This document shows, piece by piece, positions 1-7,364 of a DNA stretch of 40,150 bases. The first letter of the stretch is position 1, and each line of letters begins with the position of its first letter. The DNA comes from JAZGER01 sp036480335 (GTDB lineage: Bacteria; Pseudomonadota; Gammaproteobacteria; DSM-19610). A program made the translations under genes and the position numbers. The notes beneath the pieces were generated by a model. The model worked only from the letters and a program-made list of their open reading frames with translations, searched no databases and was not told where the DNA came from. Where the stretch lies: assembly GCA_036480335.1 (NCBI GenBank), contig JAZGGH010000059.1:1-40150 (forward strand), read 5' to 3'.

Positions 1-2
1 GG

Positions 3-182
3 CTGTATCGCTTTAAAAAGTACAGCGTGATGGCACTGGACAGCAAAACCCGTGCCGATAAAAATGGCTACCGCAAGGTACAGCCCAACGAACTGGCCGA
101 AGCCATTCATGATATCCTGCCCACACTACAACACCTTCAGGTTACGTTTTCCAACGACACATGGAGTAAGAATGTCCAATAA
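3..182 (+). CDS. C-terminal end of an unidentified protein, cut by the window edge
   Basis: The frame is open from base 3 to a TAA at 180-182, giving 59 visible residues that end in WSKNVQ. The visible part is mixed alpha-like sequence (for example NELAEAIHDILPTLQHL) with no motif I recognise. Its last 11 bases overlap the start of the recombinase gene (ATG at 172), which points to one plus-strand operon and translational coupling. It might be a partner protein of the recombinase or simply the previous gene of the element; the sequence to the left is needed to tell. Confidence 0.6.
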   Translation: MYRFKKYSVMALDSKTRADKNGYRKVQPNELAEAIHDILPTLQHLQVTFSNDTWSKNVQ

Positions 183-1131
183 CAAAGTGTTACAATTTAG
201 CAATACCCTACCTGCTATTCATACAGAAAAAAAAGACCATTACCTGTCTGTAGCCACAGCTCAAAACACAAGGAAAGCCTATCAGTCAGCTATACGGCAT
301 TATCAGGGATGGGGTGGACTGCTGCCGGCAACCCCTGACATGCTCATTAATTATCTAGTCCACTATGCGGATACGTTGAACCCTCGAACACTGACATTGC
401 GACTGACTGCGATCAGTCGGTGGCATGAGTACCAGGAATTCGATAATCCTGCTAACGATCCTGGCGTACGGAAGACACTCAAAGGCATACACCGAACGCA
501 TGGACGCCCAAAACGTAAAGCCAGGGCGCTATCGCTTAATGAGGTAGCCGCTATTACTAATAAACTGCAGCAGGAGACAGATAGTCTCAAGTCTGTCCGA
601 GACAGAGCATTGTTACTGATTGGTTTTTTTGGCGCTTTCAGGAGTGAAGAGCTCGCAACTATTCAGGTCCAGCATGTAGCCTGGGATGACGATGGAATAA
701 CCATCAACCTCCCCCGCTCCAAAACTGACCAGGAAGGCAAAGGCATCAGTAAATCCATCCCCTGGTCAGGGCACTCGATTTGTCCGGCAACCGCATTGAA
801 AAGATGGCTACAGATAGATAATGATGGTGCGGTATTTCGCGCTATTAATCGGTGGGGTCACGTCAGCAATCAACCATTAAAGCCCGATTCGATTACAGAT
901 ATTGTGAGAACGCTCGTCAAAAATACGGGTTATAATTTTTACAAACAGATATCAAGCCACAGTCTGCGCCGTGGTTTTGCAACATCCGCCGCCCGAAATA
1001 ATATCGACTTTCAGCTCATCAAAAAACAGGGAAAGTGGAAAAATGATGCCACAGTCCATGAGTATATTGATGAAGGTCAACGATACACCGAAAATGCAGC
1101 GGGCTTGATGCTAGGCAAACTAAAAGATTAG
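172..1131 (+). CDS. Tyrosine recombinase / integrase
   Basis: A 319-residue site-specific recombinase of the phage integrase/XerCD superfamily, which cuts and rejoins DNA through a covalent 3'-phosphotyrosine. The N-terminal SAM-like DNA-binding part (about residues 20-110) contains the usual NTRKAYQSAIRHYQGW stretch. The catalytic part shows the conserved set: Arg157 in GAFRSEEL, Lys184 in SKTDQ, His263 and Arg266 in HSLRR, Trp289 in GKWKN at the His/Trp position, and nucleophile Tyr298 in HEYIDEG. I chose ATG 172 rather than the upstream ATG at 52, because GGAG at 163-166 lies 5 bases before it and the upstream extension reads through the preceding CDS in another frame. It probably moves or resolves the mobile element that fills the left half of the window. 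It lacks features I would require to call an integron IntI. Confidence 0.9.
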   Translation: MSNNKVLQFSNTLPAIHTEKKDHYLSVATAQNTRKAYQSAIRHYQGWGGLLPATPDMLINYLVHYADTLNPRTLTLRLTAISRWHEYQEFDNPANDPGVRKTLKGIHRTHGRPKRKARALSLNEVAAITNKLQQETDSLKSVRDRALLLIGFFGAFRSEELATIQVQHVAWDDDGITINLPRSKTDQEGKGISKSIPWSGHSICPATALKRWLQIDNDGAVFRAINRWGHVSNQPLKPDSITDIVRTLVKNTGYNFYKQISSHSLRRGFATSAARNNIDFQLIKKQGKWKNDATVHEYIDEGQRYTENAAGLMLGKLKD

Positions 1132-1264
1132 GAGAACCAAAAGCAAACGAAAAGCATCAGAATCAATCAATTTTCACTAAGGTAAAGGGATTAGGTTTCT
1201 ATGTTTACCACCGCTGTGTTTGTCCGCTTTGAAATATGCCACCGTTTTTGAAAGAGCGTTAAAA

Positions 1265-1317
1265 TGACTATTGCATATAGTCATTTATTTTACTAAACTG
1301 ACCATACAATATAGTCA
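1265..1317 (+). promoter_or_regulatory. Two tandem palindromic operators upstream of the Phd-VapC module
   Basis: TGACTATTGCATATAGTCA at 1265-1283 and TGACCATACAATATAGTCA at 1299-1317 are two copies of a palindrome with 7-base arms (the second has one mismatch), 34 bases apart and ending 17 bases before the antitoxin ATG. Phd/YefM antitoxins normally bind such palindromes to repress their own operon, so these are probably autoregulatory operators. The same TGACTAT/ATAGT core reappears before the second module at 26.6 kb. Confidence 0.75.
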
Positions 1318-1334
1318 TTTAAGAGGCGTTAATT

Positions 1335-1562
1335 ATGGAACAAATATCAAAGACAGAATTTAAAGCTCATGCCCTGGAAGTGCTAAGGGACATTGAACAA
1401 AGTGGCCAACCTCGAATTATAACAGATCGCGGTAGGCCAACCCTTGAAATCAGAAAATTGAGGCAGCAAGAAAAGAACCCTTTGGAAATATTAAAAGGTA
1501 CTGTTGTGAAGTATGAAGCAGCCACCTCACCGATTGCTGATGATGATTGGGAAAATGCCTAA
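1335..1562 (+). CDS. Phd/YefM-family antitoxin
   Basis: A 75-residue antitoxin. The N-terminus (EFKAHALEVLRDIEQSGQP, then IITDRGRPTLEIRKL) follows the Phd/YefM fold, in which a small beta-alpha DNA-binding domain is followed by a C-terminal tail that wraps and inhibits the toxin; here the tail ends in acidic DDDWENA. The stop overlaps the toxin start by one base (TAATG at 1560-1564), the usual arrangement for coupled translation. Two palindromes upstream are likely operators. Phd antitoxin with PIN toxin is a common pairing on mobile elements, where it stabilises the element against loss. Confidence 0.88.
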   Translation: MEQISKTEFKAHALEVLRDIEQSGQPRIITDRGRPTLEIRKLRQQEKNPLEILKGTVVKYEAATSPIADDDWENA

Positions 1563-1960
1563 TGATTGTCATAGATACTCATGTATTAGTGTGGTGGGTG
1601 AGCGGTGATAAATCACTTTCAGTAACTGCAGCCAAGGCGATTAAAGATACCCTCGCTAACGATAGTGAGGTGATTGTTTCCTCTATATCGGCCTGGGAAA
1701 TTTCCATGCTGATAGAAAAGGGGCGCTTAGTTCTGAGCATGGACGTTGAAAGCTGGCTCGATGAAGTCACCCAAATAGACGGTGTTCGCTTTGTGCCGGT
1801 TGATAATGAGATCTGCATTAAGTCTACCGTATTACCTGGTGAGTTCCATAAAGACCCGTCTGATCGCATGATAGTGGCGACCGCTCGAAAACTGGCTGTT
1901 CCGCTGGTAACAACTGATGAAAAAATTATTAATTACGAACACGTTAAAACTATTTGGTAA
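1562..1960 (+). CDS. vapC: VapC-type PIN-domain toxin (ribonuclease)
   Basis: A 132-residue PIN-domain protein, expected to be a Mg2+-dependent RNase that cuts specific tRNA or rRNA sites when free of antitoxin. The acidic residues of the family are visible: Asp in IDTHVLVWW near the N-terminus, Glu in SAWEISML, Asp in KDPSDRMIVATA and Asp in VTTDEKI. I start it at ATG 1562, overlapping the antitoxin stop, rather than at 1547 inside the antitoxin, because MIVIDTH is where PIN proteins begin. The gene ends 16 bases before a hairpin shared with the convergent methyltransferase gene. Confidence 0.88.
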   Translation: MIVIDTHVLVWWVSGDKSLSVTAAKAIKDTLANDSEVIVSSISAWEISMLIEKGRLVLSMDVESWLDEVTQIDGVRFVPVDNEICIKSTVLPGEFHKDPSDRMIVATARKLAVPLVTTDEKIINYEHVKTIW

Positions 1961-1976
1961 CGACGCACACAAAAAA

Positions 1977-1995
1977 GGCCAGCTTTAAGCTGGCC
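1977..1995 (-). terminator. Intrinsic terminator for the cytosine methyltransferase gene
   Basis: GGCCAGCTT/AAGCTGGCC is a perfect hairpin (loop of one base). On the minus strand it is followed by six T, placed just after the methyltransferase stop at 2003. On the plus strand the tail is poor in T, so it would serve vapC only weakly. Confidence 0.8.
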
Positions 1996-2002
1996 ATAGT
2001 TA

Positions 2003-3367
2003 TTAGCTGATTGCTTTATCTTCCTGAAGGCAAGCCAAATCACCAATGGTATTACCAATCAATCTGCCAAGAGCAACAAAGGCACTGTGTATGACAGATT
2101 GGCCAAGCACTTCATGAGCAACCGTTTCGGATAATCCCTCAACAAGAAACTCAGGAACTGCCTTGAGCCTGGCATGCTCTTCAGGCGTAAACAGTCGTTG
2201 CAAACCAGTATCAGGATGAACAAGGAATGGCTCAGTGGATCTGGCTTTTTTATAGCCCCGACCGATAGTGCCACAGGATTCTTCTGATCCATTCAACAAT
2301 TGTCGCTTAAACCCCTTACCTGCAGCCGCATCCTTTTGCGCTTTGTCATGAAGATATTGATACGTTCTCCATCGATCAGAATCTGCCGGAACGTCAGATA
2401 GAATCTGATTAATCGATGTTTCTTTTGAACGAACCGACTGTATCATGTCTGCATTAAAGCCTTCTAATGCCTGGGTGACTCCTACCATAACAAAACGGTC
2501 CCGGTTCTCAATCGCGCCCAGCGCATTGCCATTAAGAATAGTCTCGTGAACGGTATATCCCAGGGTGTGTAGCACGCTTCGGATCACGGTCATTGAGGCT
2601 GTTGTCTGATAGGCTGGCACATTCTCCAGAATAATTACCGAAGGGTTGAGCATATTAACGGCATTGATAAAGGTAAAAAACAAAGCGCCTGCAGTCGAAT
2701 GCTCTTCTGCGATATTAAGTTTGTTTTTTGCTCTGCCGGCCAGTGATGCACCTGTGCAAGGCAGACCCGCGCACAACAAATCACACTCACCGATTTTATC
2801 CAGCTCTACCTCCTGCATGGGTGCATGTATCGCAACTGATTGATCATCCCATACAGGATTATTAGTCAAGGAAGCTTCTATATACCGCTCCTCGACCTCA
2901 ATTGCAGCCGCCAGACGTACCGGTATACCAATATCAACTAGCCCCTGATGTATCGCATGATCCATTATCCCTGCACCATGTGCGAGCGAGACCATCTCAA
3001 GAGGTCTGTCAGAATTCAACATACCAAACAATCGCTGTGTCCTCGCTTTTGATTTCCTATCATGGTGATGCACTGTGATTGTTATACAATCACAGCTAAT
3101 AATAATTCTTACGCGGCCGCAGGATGCCAATCTCTCCAATGATCGATTATTAATATCGATCACAGGATGCTCCCTGCCTCTCCGAGTGCGTTTACTGATT
3201 GATCTTTCACCTGAATCAGTAAACTGAAGAACGACCTTAACGGATTCGTAGAGAACGTTATATCGCTGACCGGGCTTTATCCCCGATGACAGTAAACGCT
3301 GCCCTTCAATGAACAATCTTGGGCTCCCTTTGTTCTTAGACAGTTTTGTGTAAATAATTGTTTTCAT
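2003..3367 (-). CDS. C5-cytosine DNA methyltransferase (orphan)
   Basis: A 454-residue enzyme that transfers a methyl group from S-adenosylmethionine to carbon 5 of cytosine. Motifs in order: motif I-like SLAHGAGIMDHAI (about 127-139), motif IV GLPCTG with catalytic Cys204, motif VI ENVP (248-251), motif VIII ENRDRFVMVGV (about 287-297), and motif X-like HEVLGQSVIHSAFVALG near residue 430. About 120 residues precede motif I, which is an unusual N-terminal extension of unknown role. No restriction endonuclease gene is adjacent, so it is probably an orphan methylase that protects the element from host restriction or marks its own DNA. The start has GAGG seven bases upstream, and the short leader in front holds a 15-bp hairpin (3411-3445). 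Confidence 0.9.
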   Translation of the reverse strand: MKTIIYTKLSKNKGSPRLFIEGQRLLSSGIKPGQRYNVLYESVKVVLQFTDSGERSISKRTRRGREHPVIDINNRSLERLASCGRVRIIISCDCITITVHHHDRKSKARTQRLFGMLNSDRPLEMVSLAHGAGIMDHAIHQGLVDIGIPVRLAAAIEVEERYIEASLTNNPVWDDQSVAIHAPMQEVELDKIGECDLLCAGLPCTGASLAGRAKNKLNIAEEHSTAGALFFTFINAVNMLNPSVIILENVPAYQTTASMTVIRSVLHTLGYTVHETILNGNALGAIENRDRFVMVGVTQALEGFNADMIQSVRSKETSINQILSDVPADSDRWRTYQYLHDKAQKDAAAGKGFKRQLLNGSEESCGTIGRGYKKARSTEPFLVHPDTGLQRLFTPEEHARLKAVPEFLVEGLSETVAHEVLGQSVIHSAFVALGRLIGNTIGDLACLQEDKAIS

Positions 3368-3402
3368 ACAAACCTCTTTTTTATACGCTTAATTGCAAGA
3401 AT

Positions 3403-3445
3403 AAAAAAGGAAACACCCAACAGGGTATTTCCCTGTTGGGTGTTT
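3403..3445 (-). promoter_or_regulatory. Short leader (P0 hairpin plus anti-RBS tract) before the C5 methyltransferase
   Basis: A perfect 15-bp hairpin (3411-3425 with 3431-3445, AAACACCCAACAGGG arms) lies between the 66-aa gene and the methyltransferase. Read as minus-strand RNA it is followed by a U-rich tract (3403-3410) that can pair with the AAAAGAGG ribosome-binding region of the methyltransferase. It may act as a terminator for the upstream gene, as a translation-blocking leader, or as both. It is a reduced member of the repeated leader family. Confidence 0.6.
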
Positions 3446-3454
3446 TGTAGATAG

Positions 3455-3655
3455 TTATGAATTAACGTCAATAATATCCAGAAATCCTGGACCATTACCT
3501 TCCGGATCCATCAAAACAACTACCTGCTTTACCGATTGGCCTTTGGTTGCACTAAAACCATAAGCCTCGCTCTCACTATCATGAAGAATACAGGTAATGG
3601 TATGGCCTACCAGTTGTTTTGCATGTTCTGCAAATGCTTTAACTTCTTGATTCAT
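3455..3655 (-). CDS. Small hypothetical protein (66 aa)
   Basis: A 66-residue protein of no recognised family (MNQEVKAFAEHAKQ at the start, a FLDIIDVNS end). It is mildly acidic, has no membrane segment and looks soluble. Two ATGs lie in a row at 3658 and 3655; I choose 3655, because AGGAG is then six bases away and because the anti-RBS tract of the leader aligns its own complement to this second ATG. It stands between a full-length leader (3681-3877) and the short methyltransferase leader, so it is probably its own translation unit. Confidence 0.65.
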   Translation of the reverse strand: MNQEVKAFAEHAKQLVGHTITCILHDSESEAYGFSATKGQSVKQVVVLMDPEGNGPGFLDIIDVNS

Positions 3656-3680
3656 CATCTTCTCCTACATTGAAAGTCAC

Positions 3681-3877
3681 CGGAGAAAACAATGCCCCAA
3701 CCGGGAAATTGAATCCCCGGCTGGGTTAAAAAACATATGCAGACCTTACGATCTCGATCCCGGTTTCAGCACATCGGCAGGATCTTTAGTGCAACTGAAC
3801 AGCAGTTGCCACTGTGAACTTCGCAATCACTTTTTCACTTTTCAAACAACCGGCCAAAGCCGATAGTTTGAAAAGTG
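3681..3877 (-). promoter_or_regulatory. Repeated structured leader, copy A1 (before 66-aa gene)
   Basis: Minus-strand RNA order: stem IV (CACTTTTCAAAC/GTTTGAAAAGTG, 12-bp arms, 3836-3877), stem III (3791-3797 with 3803-3809), stem II (3756-3760 with 3780-3784), stem I (3742-3745 with 3750-3753, one U-G pair), P0 (3695-3725), and the anti-RBS tract 3682-3694. That tract can form 13 pairs out of 13 (three of them G-U) with 3653-3665, which holds the RBS and start codon of the downstream gene. Confidence 0.75.
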
Positions 3878-3894
3878 CCCCGTGTATACGGGGC
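3877..3894 (-). terminator. Intrinsic terminator after the 152-aa gene
   Basis: GCCCCGT/ACGGGGC hairpin with a GTAT loop, followed on the minus strand by ACTTTT. The T tract is also the 5' arm of stem IV of leader A1, so termination and leader folding share bases. Confidence 0.7.
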
Positions 3895-3917
3895 TAATTT
3901 GTATAAATTTTTCACTA

Positions 3918-4376
3918 TCAATGATCTTCAGCTTGCCAGCTAAGACCCGAATCATCCACCAGAATACAAAACAAATGGTGATGCCCAGATAGAAATAACT
4001 CTATCCAGGCGATCGGTAATGTACGTTCAAAGTCCTCATTTCCGAAGATGTCATCTGCATCAAACCCACTGTTAATATCCGTAGGTCCAAACCCTTCAGC
4101 ATAGATCGCACCAGGTGCTCCAATTAAATTTCTGGTAGCCACCTCAATTGTTACCGATGCATTCATTTTTGCCAATAAAAAACGTTTAGGCAAAAGGCTC
4201 AGATCGATATCATTTTCTCGCAAAAACATACACCCATCCTTATCTTTAACAGGTGTAGCACCTTCCTTTGCATATTCCAGAATATACTGTTGCTCGGCAT
4301 GAGGCCACATCACTGGATTACTTAAAGTATGCTGGTATATTTTCTCAACATCCTGTCTTGTAAATTTAACCAACAT
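3918..4376 (-). CDS. Hypothetical protein (152 aa)
   Basis: A 152-residue soluble-looking protein of unknown family. It starts MLVKFTRQDVEKIYQHTL and has an acidic middle (DINSGFDADDIFGNEDFE) and a C-terminal SGHHHLFCILVDDSG stretch. The upstream in-frame ATG at 4412 lies inside the previous gene; ATG 4376 is preferred because GAGGA lies seven bases before it. The first 11 bases overlap the end of the 102-103-aa gene, so the two are translationally coupled. A terminator follows directly. Confidence 0.6.
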   Translation of the reverse strand: MLVKFTRQDVEKIYQHTLSNPVMWPHAEQQYILEYAKEGATPVKDKDGCMFLRENDIDLSLLPKRFLLAKMNASVTIEVATRNLIGAPGAIYAEGFGPTDINSGFDADDIFGNEDFERTLPIAWIELFLSGHHHLFCILVDDSGLSWQAEDH

Positions 4377-4677
4377 CAGAATATCCTCGCAAAACCAGAT
4401 TATTCTTAGCACTCAATATACCAGCGACTTCTTGTGCTAGCCTACGAGTCGATACATCTGTTATGGCTTCCCAGGTAGCATTCCGGTGACGGGCGTAAAC
4501 CGTCCAGAAATCTGCAAGATGCATATCAGCAATCGCTAAGGGCTCGCAATACGACCCATCATGGCTTGCGGTCTCATGCACCGGCCTAATGTCCAAAAGA
4601 TCGTATTCTGACCAGTCAGGCGGTTCCATATATTGACAGCAATTATATAAAGTCTCATTCGCTTGTTGGCTCATCAT
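4366..4677 (-). CDS. Hypothetical protein (102-103 aa)
   Basis: Residues begin MSQQANETLYNCCQYMEPP. I recognise no family. The region DMHLADFWTVYARHRNATWEA looks like an amphipathic helix followed by a conserved-looking core. The RBS AGGAG fits ATG 4677 or 4674 (MM); the longer frame from 4692 would put the start inside the RBS and is rejected. It forms a two-gene unit with the downstream 152-aa gene. Confidence 0.6.
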   Translation of the reverse strand: MMSQQANETLYNCCQYMEPPDWSEYDLLDIRPVHETASHDGSYCEPLAIADMHLADFWTVYARHRNATWEAITDVSTRRLAQEVAGILSAKNNLVLRGYSDVG

Positions 4678-4702
4678 TATTCTCCTCTTCAAAAAAAGAC
4701 AA

Positions 4703-4744
4703 GGAGAAACATCTTCCTGGAGGGAAAATATTTCCCTGCCCAGG
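4703..4744 (-). promoter_or_regulatory. Short leader before the 103-aa/152-aa pair
   Basis: Hairpin CCTGG-AGGGAAA/TTTCCCT-GCCCAGG at 4716-4744 corresponds to P0 with changed sequence. GGAGAAACAT at 4703-4712 matches the gene's own RBS region GGAGAATAAT at eight of ten positions, that is, as minus-strand RNA it can pair with it. Stems I to IV are absent. Confidence 0.55.
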
Positions 4745-4762
4745 TAAGATTAATTGAATCGA

Positions 4763-5254
4763 TTACGACTGAAGCACGTCCCCAATCAAATCACGAGTTA
4801 ACCGATATTGGCAATTGTTGTACACACCAATCAAAGGATCTATGGTGACTATCTGCGCTTTAGGTATTTTACAGTTATCAAGCGCCACCCATTGCCCCGG
4901 TGTAAATAGCCGGTGATATTTTTTAACCTTTTCTCGCCATTCCTGACAAGCAGTAGAGACACGTGCTAGAAAAGGTAACGGGCAGGAATAGTAAAGCGGA
5001 TGCATGGATTCAGACATCGCTTTGTATCCCCAGTCACCTTCGCACTGGTTAATTAAAATGCATTCAATGAAACGTTTTTCTTCACCCGTTTGACTGTGAA
5101 TACACTCAACAACACACCATAAAACATCATCAATATTACTTTCTACAAGACAATAATCCAGTGTTTTGAGTGAACGCTCCCCATTCCTCTCAGCCTTCAC
5201 CAGCATCACAACCAGCTCTTCGCGTGTTTTATTTGAAAAATATGACCATCCCAT
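4763..5254 (-). CDS. Mobile-element protein, DUF6927-like
   Basis: A 163-residue protein beginning MGWSYFSNKTREELVVML. The segment GYKAMSESMHPLYYSCPLPF and the later EWREKVKKYHR follow the pattern I remember for DUF6927, small proteins found on plasmids and integrative elements (GYKxMxExMxPxxxxCP). Function is unknown. ATG 5254 has GAGGAG six bases upstream; the longer frame to 5296 runs through the RBS and leader and is rejected. It has its own full leader upstream (copy A2), which is one of the few without a clear anti-RBS tract. The family assignment is from memory and should be tested by profile search. Confidence 0.65.
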   Translation of the reverse strand: MGWSYFSNKTREELVVMLVKAERNGERSLKTLDYCLVESNIDDVLWCVVECIHSQTGEEKRFIECILINQCEGDWGYKAMSESMHPLYYSCPLPFLARVSTACQEWREKVKKYHRLFTPGQWVALDNCKIPKAQIVTIDPLIGVYNNCQYRLTRDLIGDVLQS

Positions 5255-5281
5255 AACAAACTCCTCTATTTCGATCATTAG

Positions 5282-5476
5282 AGCCGGGATAATCAATACC
5301 CACCGGTATGAGTCCCGGCTGGGTTAAAAACATGTGCAGACCTGGTGGCCTCGATCCCGATTGCAGCACATCGGCAGGATCTTTGGGTGCAACTGAACAG
5401 CAGTTGCCACTGTGAATCGTTAAACCTTTCCTATACAATTTTTCAAAATACCGATCTGGTTCGATACTTTGAAAAG
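5282..5476 (-). promoter_or_regulatory. Repeated structured leader, copy A2 (before DUF6927-like gene)
   Basis: Stem IV TTTTTCAAA/TTTGAAAA (5439-5476), stem III 5389-5395 with 5401-5407, stem II 5353-5357 with 5377-5381, stem I 5339-5342 with 5347-5350 (one G-U as minus RNA). P0 is rebuilt: AGCCGGGA/TCCCGGCT (5282-5289 with 5313-5320) with an inner ATACC/GGTAT stem. Instead of the usual anti-RBS tract there is only CUCUA, which can pair with UAGAG just before the RBS. Confidence 0.7.
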
Positions 5477-5478
5477 CA

Positions 5479-5496
5479 GCCTCACAAATGTGAGGC
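5479..5496 (-). terminator. Intrinsic terminator after the 66-aa gene at 5513
   Basis: GCCTCAC/GTGAGGC hairpin, then TGCTTTT on the minus strand. It occupies the same place relative to the leader as the GCCCCG hairpins elsewhere, with an unrelated stem sequence. Confidence 0.65.
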
Positions 5497-5512
5497 CATT
5501 TAACAACACCCA

Positions 5513-5713
5513 TTAACAACGCAGATTGATCACATATAAATAAAATTGCTCTTGCTCATTAAGCGCATTGAAGTCAAATATTCTGTTCTCCTGTTCATAC
5601 AGATGAATATTAATGATCGAACCATCAACCGTAATTTCTTCAATTATTTTACCATTGAGACATTTACGTAGTTGTCCTTCTGGGATACTGATATTATTTG
5701 CAGATATCATCAT
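5513..5713 (-). CDS. Hypothetical protein (66 aa)
   Basis: Begins MMISANNISIPEGQLRKCL; an acidic protein with a beta-rich middle (EEITVDGSIINIHLYEQEN). No family recognised. AGGAG lies four to seven bases before the double ATG at 5713/5710. It overlaps the end of the upstream 81-aa gene by 20 bases, so both are made from one transcript. Confidence 0.6.
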   Translation of the reverse strand: MMISANNISIPEGQLRKCLNGKIIEEITVDGSIINIHLYEQENRIFDFNALNEQEQFYLYVINLRC

Positions 5714-5939
5714 TGCTCTCCTGGTTTGGTGGATCACACTGAAAACAGTTTCGCTTCTTGGAGTCGTAGTATTCTTGCAACCGAGCCCCTTCCAAATTGA
5801 TGGAGTGAGTAGGATCTTCCTGGTCTATATCTGACCAAACAATAACCCGAAGCTGACCATCGTATATTTCAATACAAACATCGATAAATAACTCAACAGA
5901 GCCAGTACTATTGCAATCAAGGCACTCGTAATTGTTCAT
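5694..5939 (-). CDS. Hypothetical protein with two Cys-x2-Cys pairs (81 aa)
   Basis: Starts MNNYECLDCNSTGS and ends near CFQCDPPNQESNDDICK. The two CxxC pairs, one at each end, suggest a zinc ribbon or a redox pair, but no family is recognised. Of the two adjacent ATGs (5942, 5939) the second is preferred: it is spaced normally from AGGAG, and the leader's anti-RBS tract pairs across it. First gene of a two-gene unit with the 66-aa gene at 5513. Confidence 0.62.
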   Translation of the reverse strand: MNNYECLDCNSTGSVELFIDVCIEIYDGQLRVIVWSDIDQEDPTHSINLEGARLQEYYDSKKRNCFQCDPPNQESNDDICK

Positions 5940-5964
5940 CATCTTCTCCTTACATTAAAAAACG

Positions 5965-6148
5965 CCGGAGAAAACAATGCCCCAGCCGGGCATTAATTCC
6001 CAGCGGGTTGAAAAACATGTGCAGGCCTTTCGGCCCGACCCCGATTGCAGCACATCGGCAGGATCTTTTGTGCAACTGAACAGCAGTTGCCACTGTGAAT
6101 CGTTAAACACTTTGCAAACAACCCGCATCACCGATGGTTTGAAAAGTG
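5965..6148 (-). promoter_or_regulatory. Repeated structured leader, copy A3 (before 81-aa gene)
   Basis: Stem IV CACTTTGCAAAC/GTTTGAAAAGTG (6108-6148), stem III intact, stem II GACCC/GGATC (6037-6041 with 6061-6065, one U-G as minus RNA), stem I GGCC/GGCC (6024-6027 with 6032-6035), P0 from 5980. The anti-RBS tract 5967-5979 can form 13 of 13 pairs (three G-U) with 5937-5949. Confidence 0.75.
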
Positions 6149-6166
6149 CCCCGATTGAATCGGGGC
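6148..6166 (-). terminator. Intrinsic terminator after the N6-type methyltransferase
   Basis: GCCCCGAT/ATCGGGGC hairpin with a three-base loop, eight bases after the stop, followed on the minus strand by ACTTTT. Confidence 0.75.
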
Positions 6167-6173
6167 AGGAACA

Positions 6174-7283
6174 CTACTTTATTACAATCGTCCTCCCATA
6201 ATCATCACCCGGCGTCATATCAATTGCCCGTATGACAGGTGTGAAGATATCCGTGTGTGTTGCAGTCGTAACGACGGCTTCATCGGTTGTTTCCTGTGTT
6301 TTCGTGACATTCTTCTGTTTATACGTATCACCCTTAATCAGGAAAACCCGGCCATCATTAGCCTTGACCAAACCCGAGACATTGCCCGCAGCAAGGCTCA
6401 ACCCCATATGCCAGTCGTTGAGCTTACAGAGTGGCCTTCTAGGCTCTCTGGAAAGCGATCCAAAATGACGATCGAACCCCTGCCACAAGCAAGGATTTGA
6501 TTGAACCAGTTTGGCCAGACACTCACCTTCAACTCTGGTAGTGAGTATTGAAGGTGTCTGCAGCGAAGAAGGCACCTTATAAGGCGCCTCATCCCATACC
6601 CAAGGTAGCTCAGGCGGTATATCACCAGCACCAACCTCGGCTAACACCTTTCGCGTCAACAGTGTGTTGTCATCCACATCAGCATCTGCAACCCGACGTT
6701 TAATTCCAAACACAACCACCTGTTTATAGGTTTGAACCGGCGCTCTAAATACCTTCACACGCCGGTAATGCCGCGCAATCCAGCCAGACAAATCCTTATC
6801 GAGACTCGCCGCAGGTATAATCAACACCAATACACCACCAAACATCAGCGATCCATTGGTTAGCTGAAAAAACAGCTTTTCCAGACGTTTTCGGCCCTTC
6901 CACTGTTTTGCAATGGCACCGGAATGATCTGTTACCATATTCCCATACGGGGGATTTAGGAAAAGGCAACCGAACTGTCTGCTCCCGATGATGACATCCT
7001 GAATATCACTGTGAATGGCAATGTCCAGTATTTGTTTTGCACCTTGGGCGCGCTCCTTGTCGTACTCAACGCCATAGGCAGTAACCCTGCAGGTATCAAG
7101 TGTTGATAAAGCATGCTTGATTTCAGCGAGAGCAACCCCTTCACCGCAGCAGGGATCCAATATATGCAAATCCCCTTTTGTAGGCATGAGCGCTGAACAA
7201 ACACGCTCAGTGGTATCGCCGTCGGTTGGAAAGTATCCTGCTTTGATATAATTGCGCACTAGACGCTGGAACATAAGTGCCAT
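6174..7283 (-). CDS. N6-adenine-type DNA methyltransferase (DUF6094-like)
   Basis: A 369-residue class I methyltransferase. Motif I, DPCCGEG (43-49), binds S-adenosylmethionine, and motif IV, NPPYG (110-114), is the catalytic tetrapeptide of enzymes that methylate exocyclic amino groups, most often adenine N6. The early KAGYFPTDGDT and the two-motif layout fit the DUF6094 family of mobile elements (from memory). About 150 C-terminal residues after the core carry no motif I know and may contact DNA. RBS AAGGAG lies before ATG 7283. No restriction partner is seen. It follows radC-like closely and has only a short leader, so the two may be cotranscribed. Confidence 0.85.
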   Translation of the reverse strand: MALMFQRLVRNYIKAGYFPTDGDTTERVCSALMPTKGDLHILDPCCGEGVALAEIKHALSTLDTCRVTAYGVEYDKERAQGAKQILDIAIHSDIQDVIIGSRQFGCLFLNPPYGNMVTDHSGAIAKQWKGRKRLEKLFFQLTNGSLMFGGVLVLIIPAASLDKDLSGWIARHYRRVKVFRAPVQTYKQVVVFGIKRRVADADVDDNTLLTRKVLAEVGAGDIPPELPWVWDEAPYKVPSSLQTPSILTTRVEGECLAKLVQSNPCLWQGFDRHFGSLSREPRRPLCKLNDWHMGLSLAAGNVSGLVKANDGRVFLIKGDTYKQKNVTKTQETTDEAVVTTATHTDIFTPVIRAIDMTPGDDYGRTIVIK

Positions 7284-7309
7284 TTTGGTATCTCCTTACG
7301 ATGGATAAA

Positions 7310-7358
7310 AAGAAACCAGGACCACACCCATCCGGGCATAAATCCCGGTTGGGTGGTG
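7310..7358 (-). promoter_or_regulatory. Short leader before the N6-type methyltransferase
   Basis: P0-type hairpin CACACCCATCCGGG/CCCGGTTGGGTGGTG (about 7322-7358). AAGAAACCA at 7310-7318 can form eight of nine pairs, as minus RNA, with 7286-7294 in the RBS region. It sits seven bases after the radC stop, so it might also act as an attenuator in a radC-methyltransferase operon. Confidence 0.55.
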
Positions 7359-7364
7359 AATAAA

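Noticed and set aside
52..171. Longer N-terminus of the recombinase from ATG 52
   Set aside because: It overlaps the upstream CDS in another frame, lacks an RBS, and the catalytic fold is complete from ATG 172.
5229..5519. ORF of 96 codons on the minus strand across leader A2
   Set aside because: It translates the repeated leader (PADVLQSGSRP also appears from the copy at 15.3 kb); the similarity is of RNA structure, not protein.
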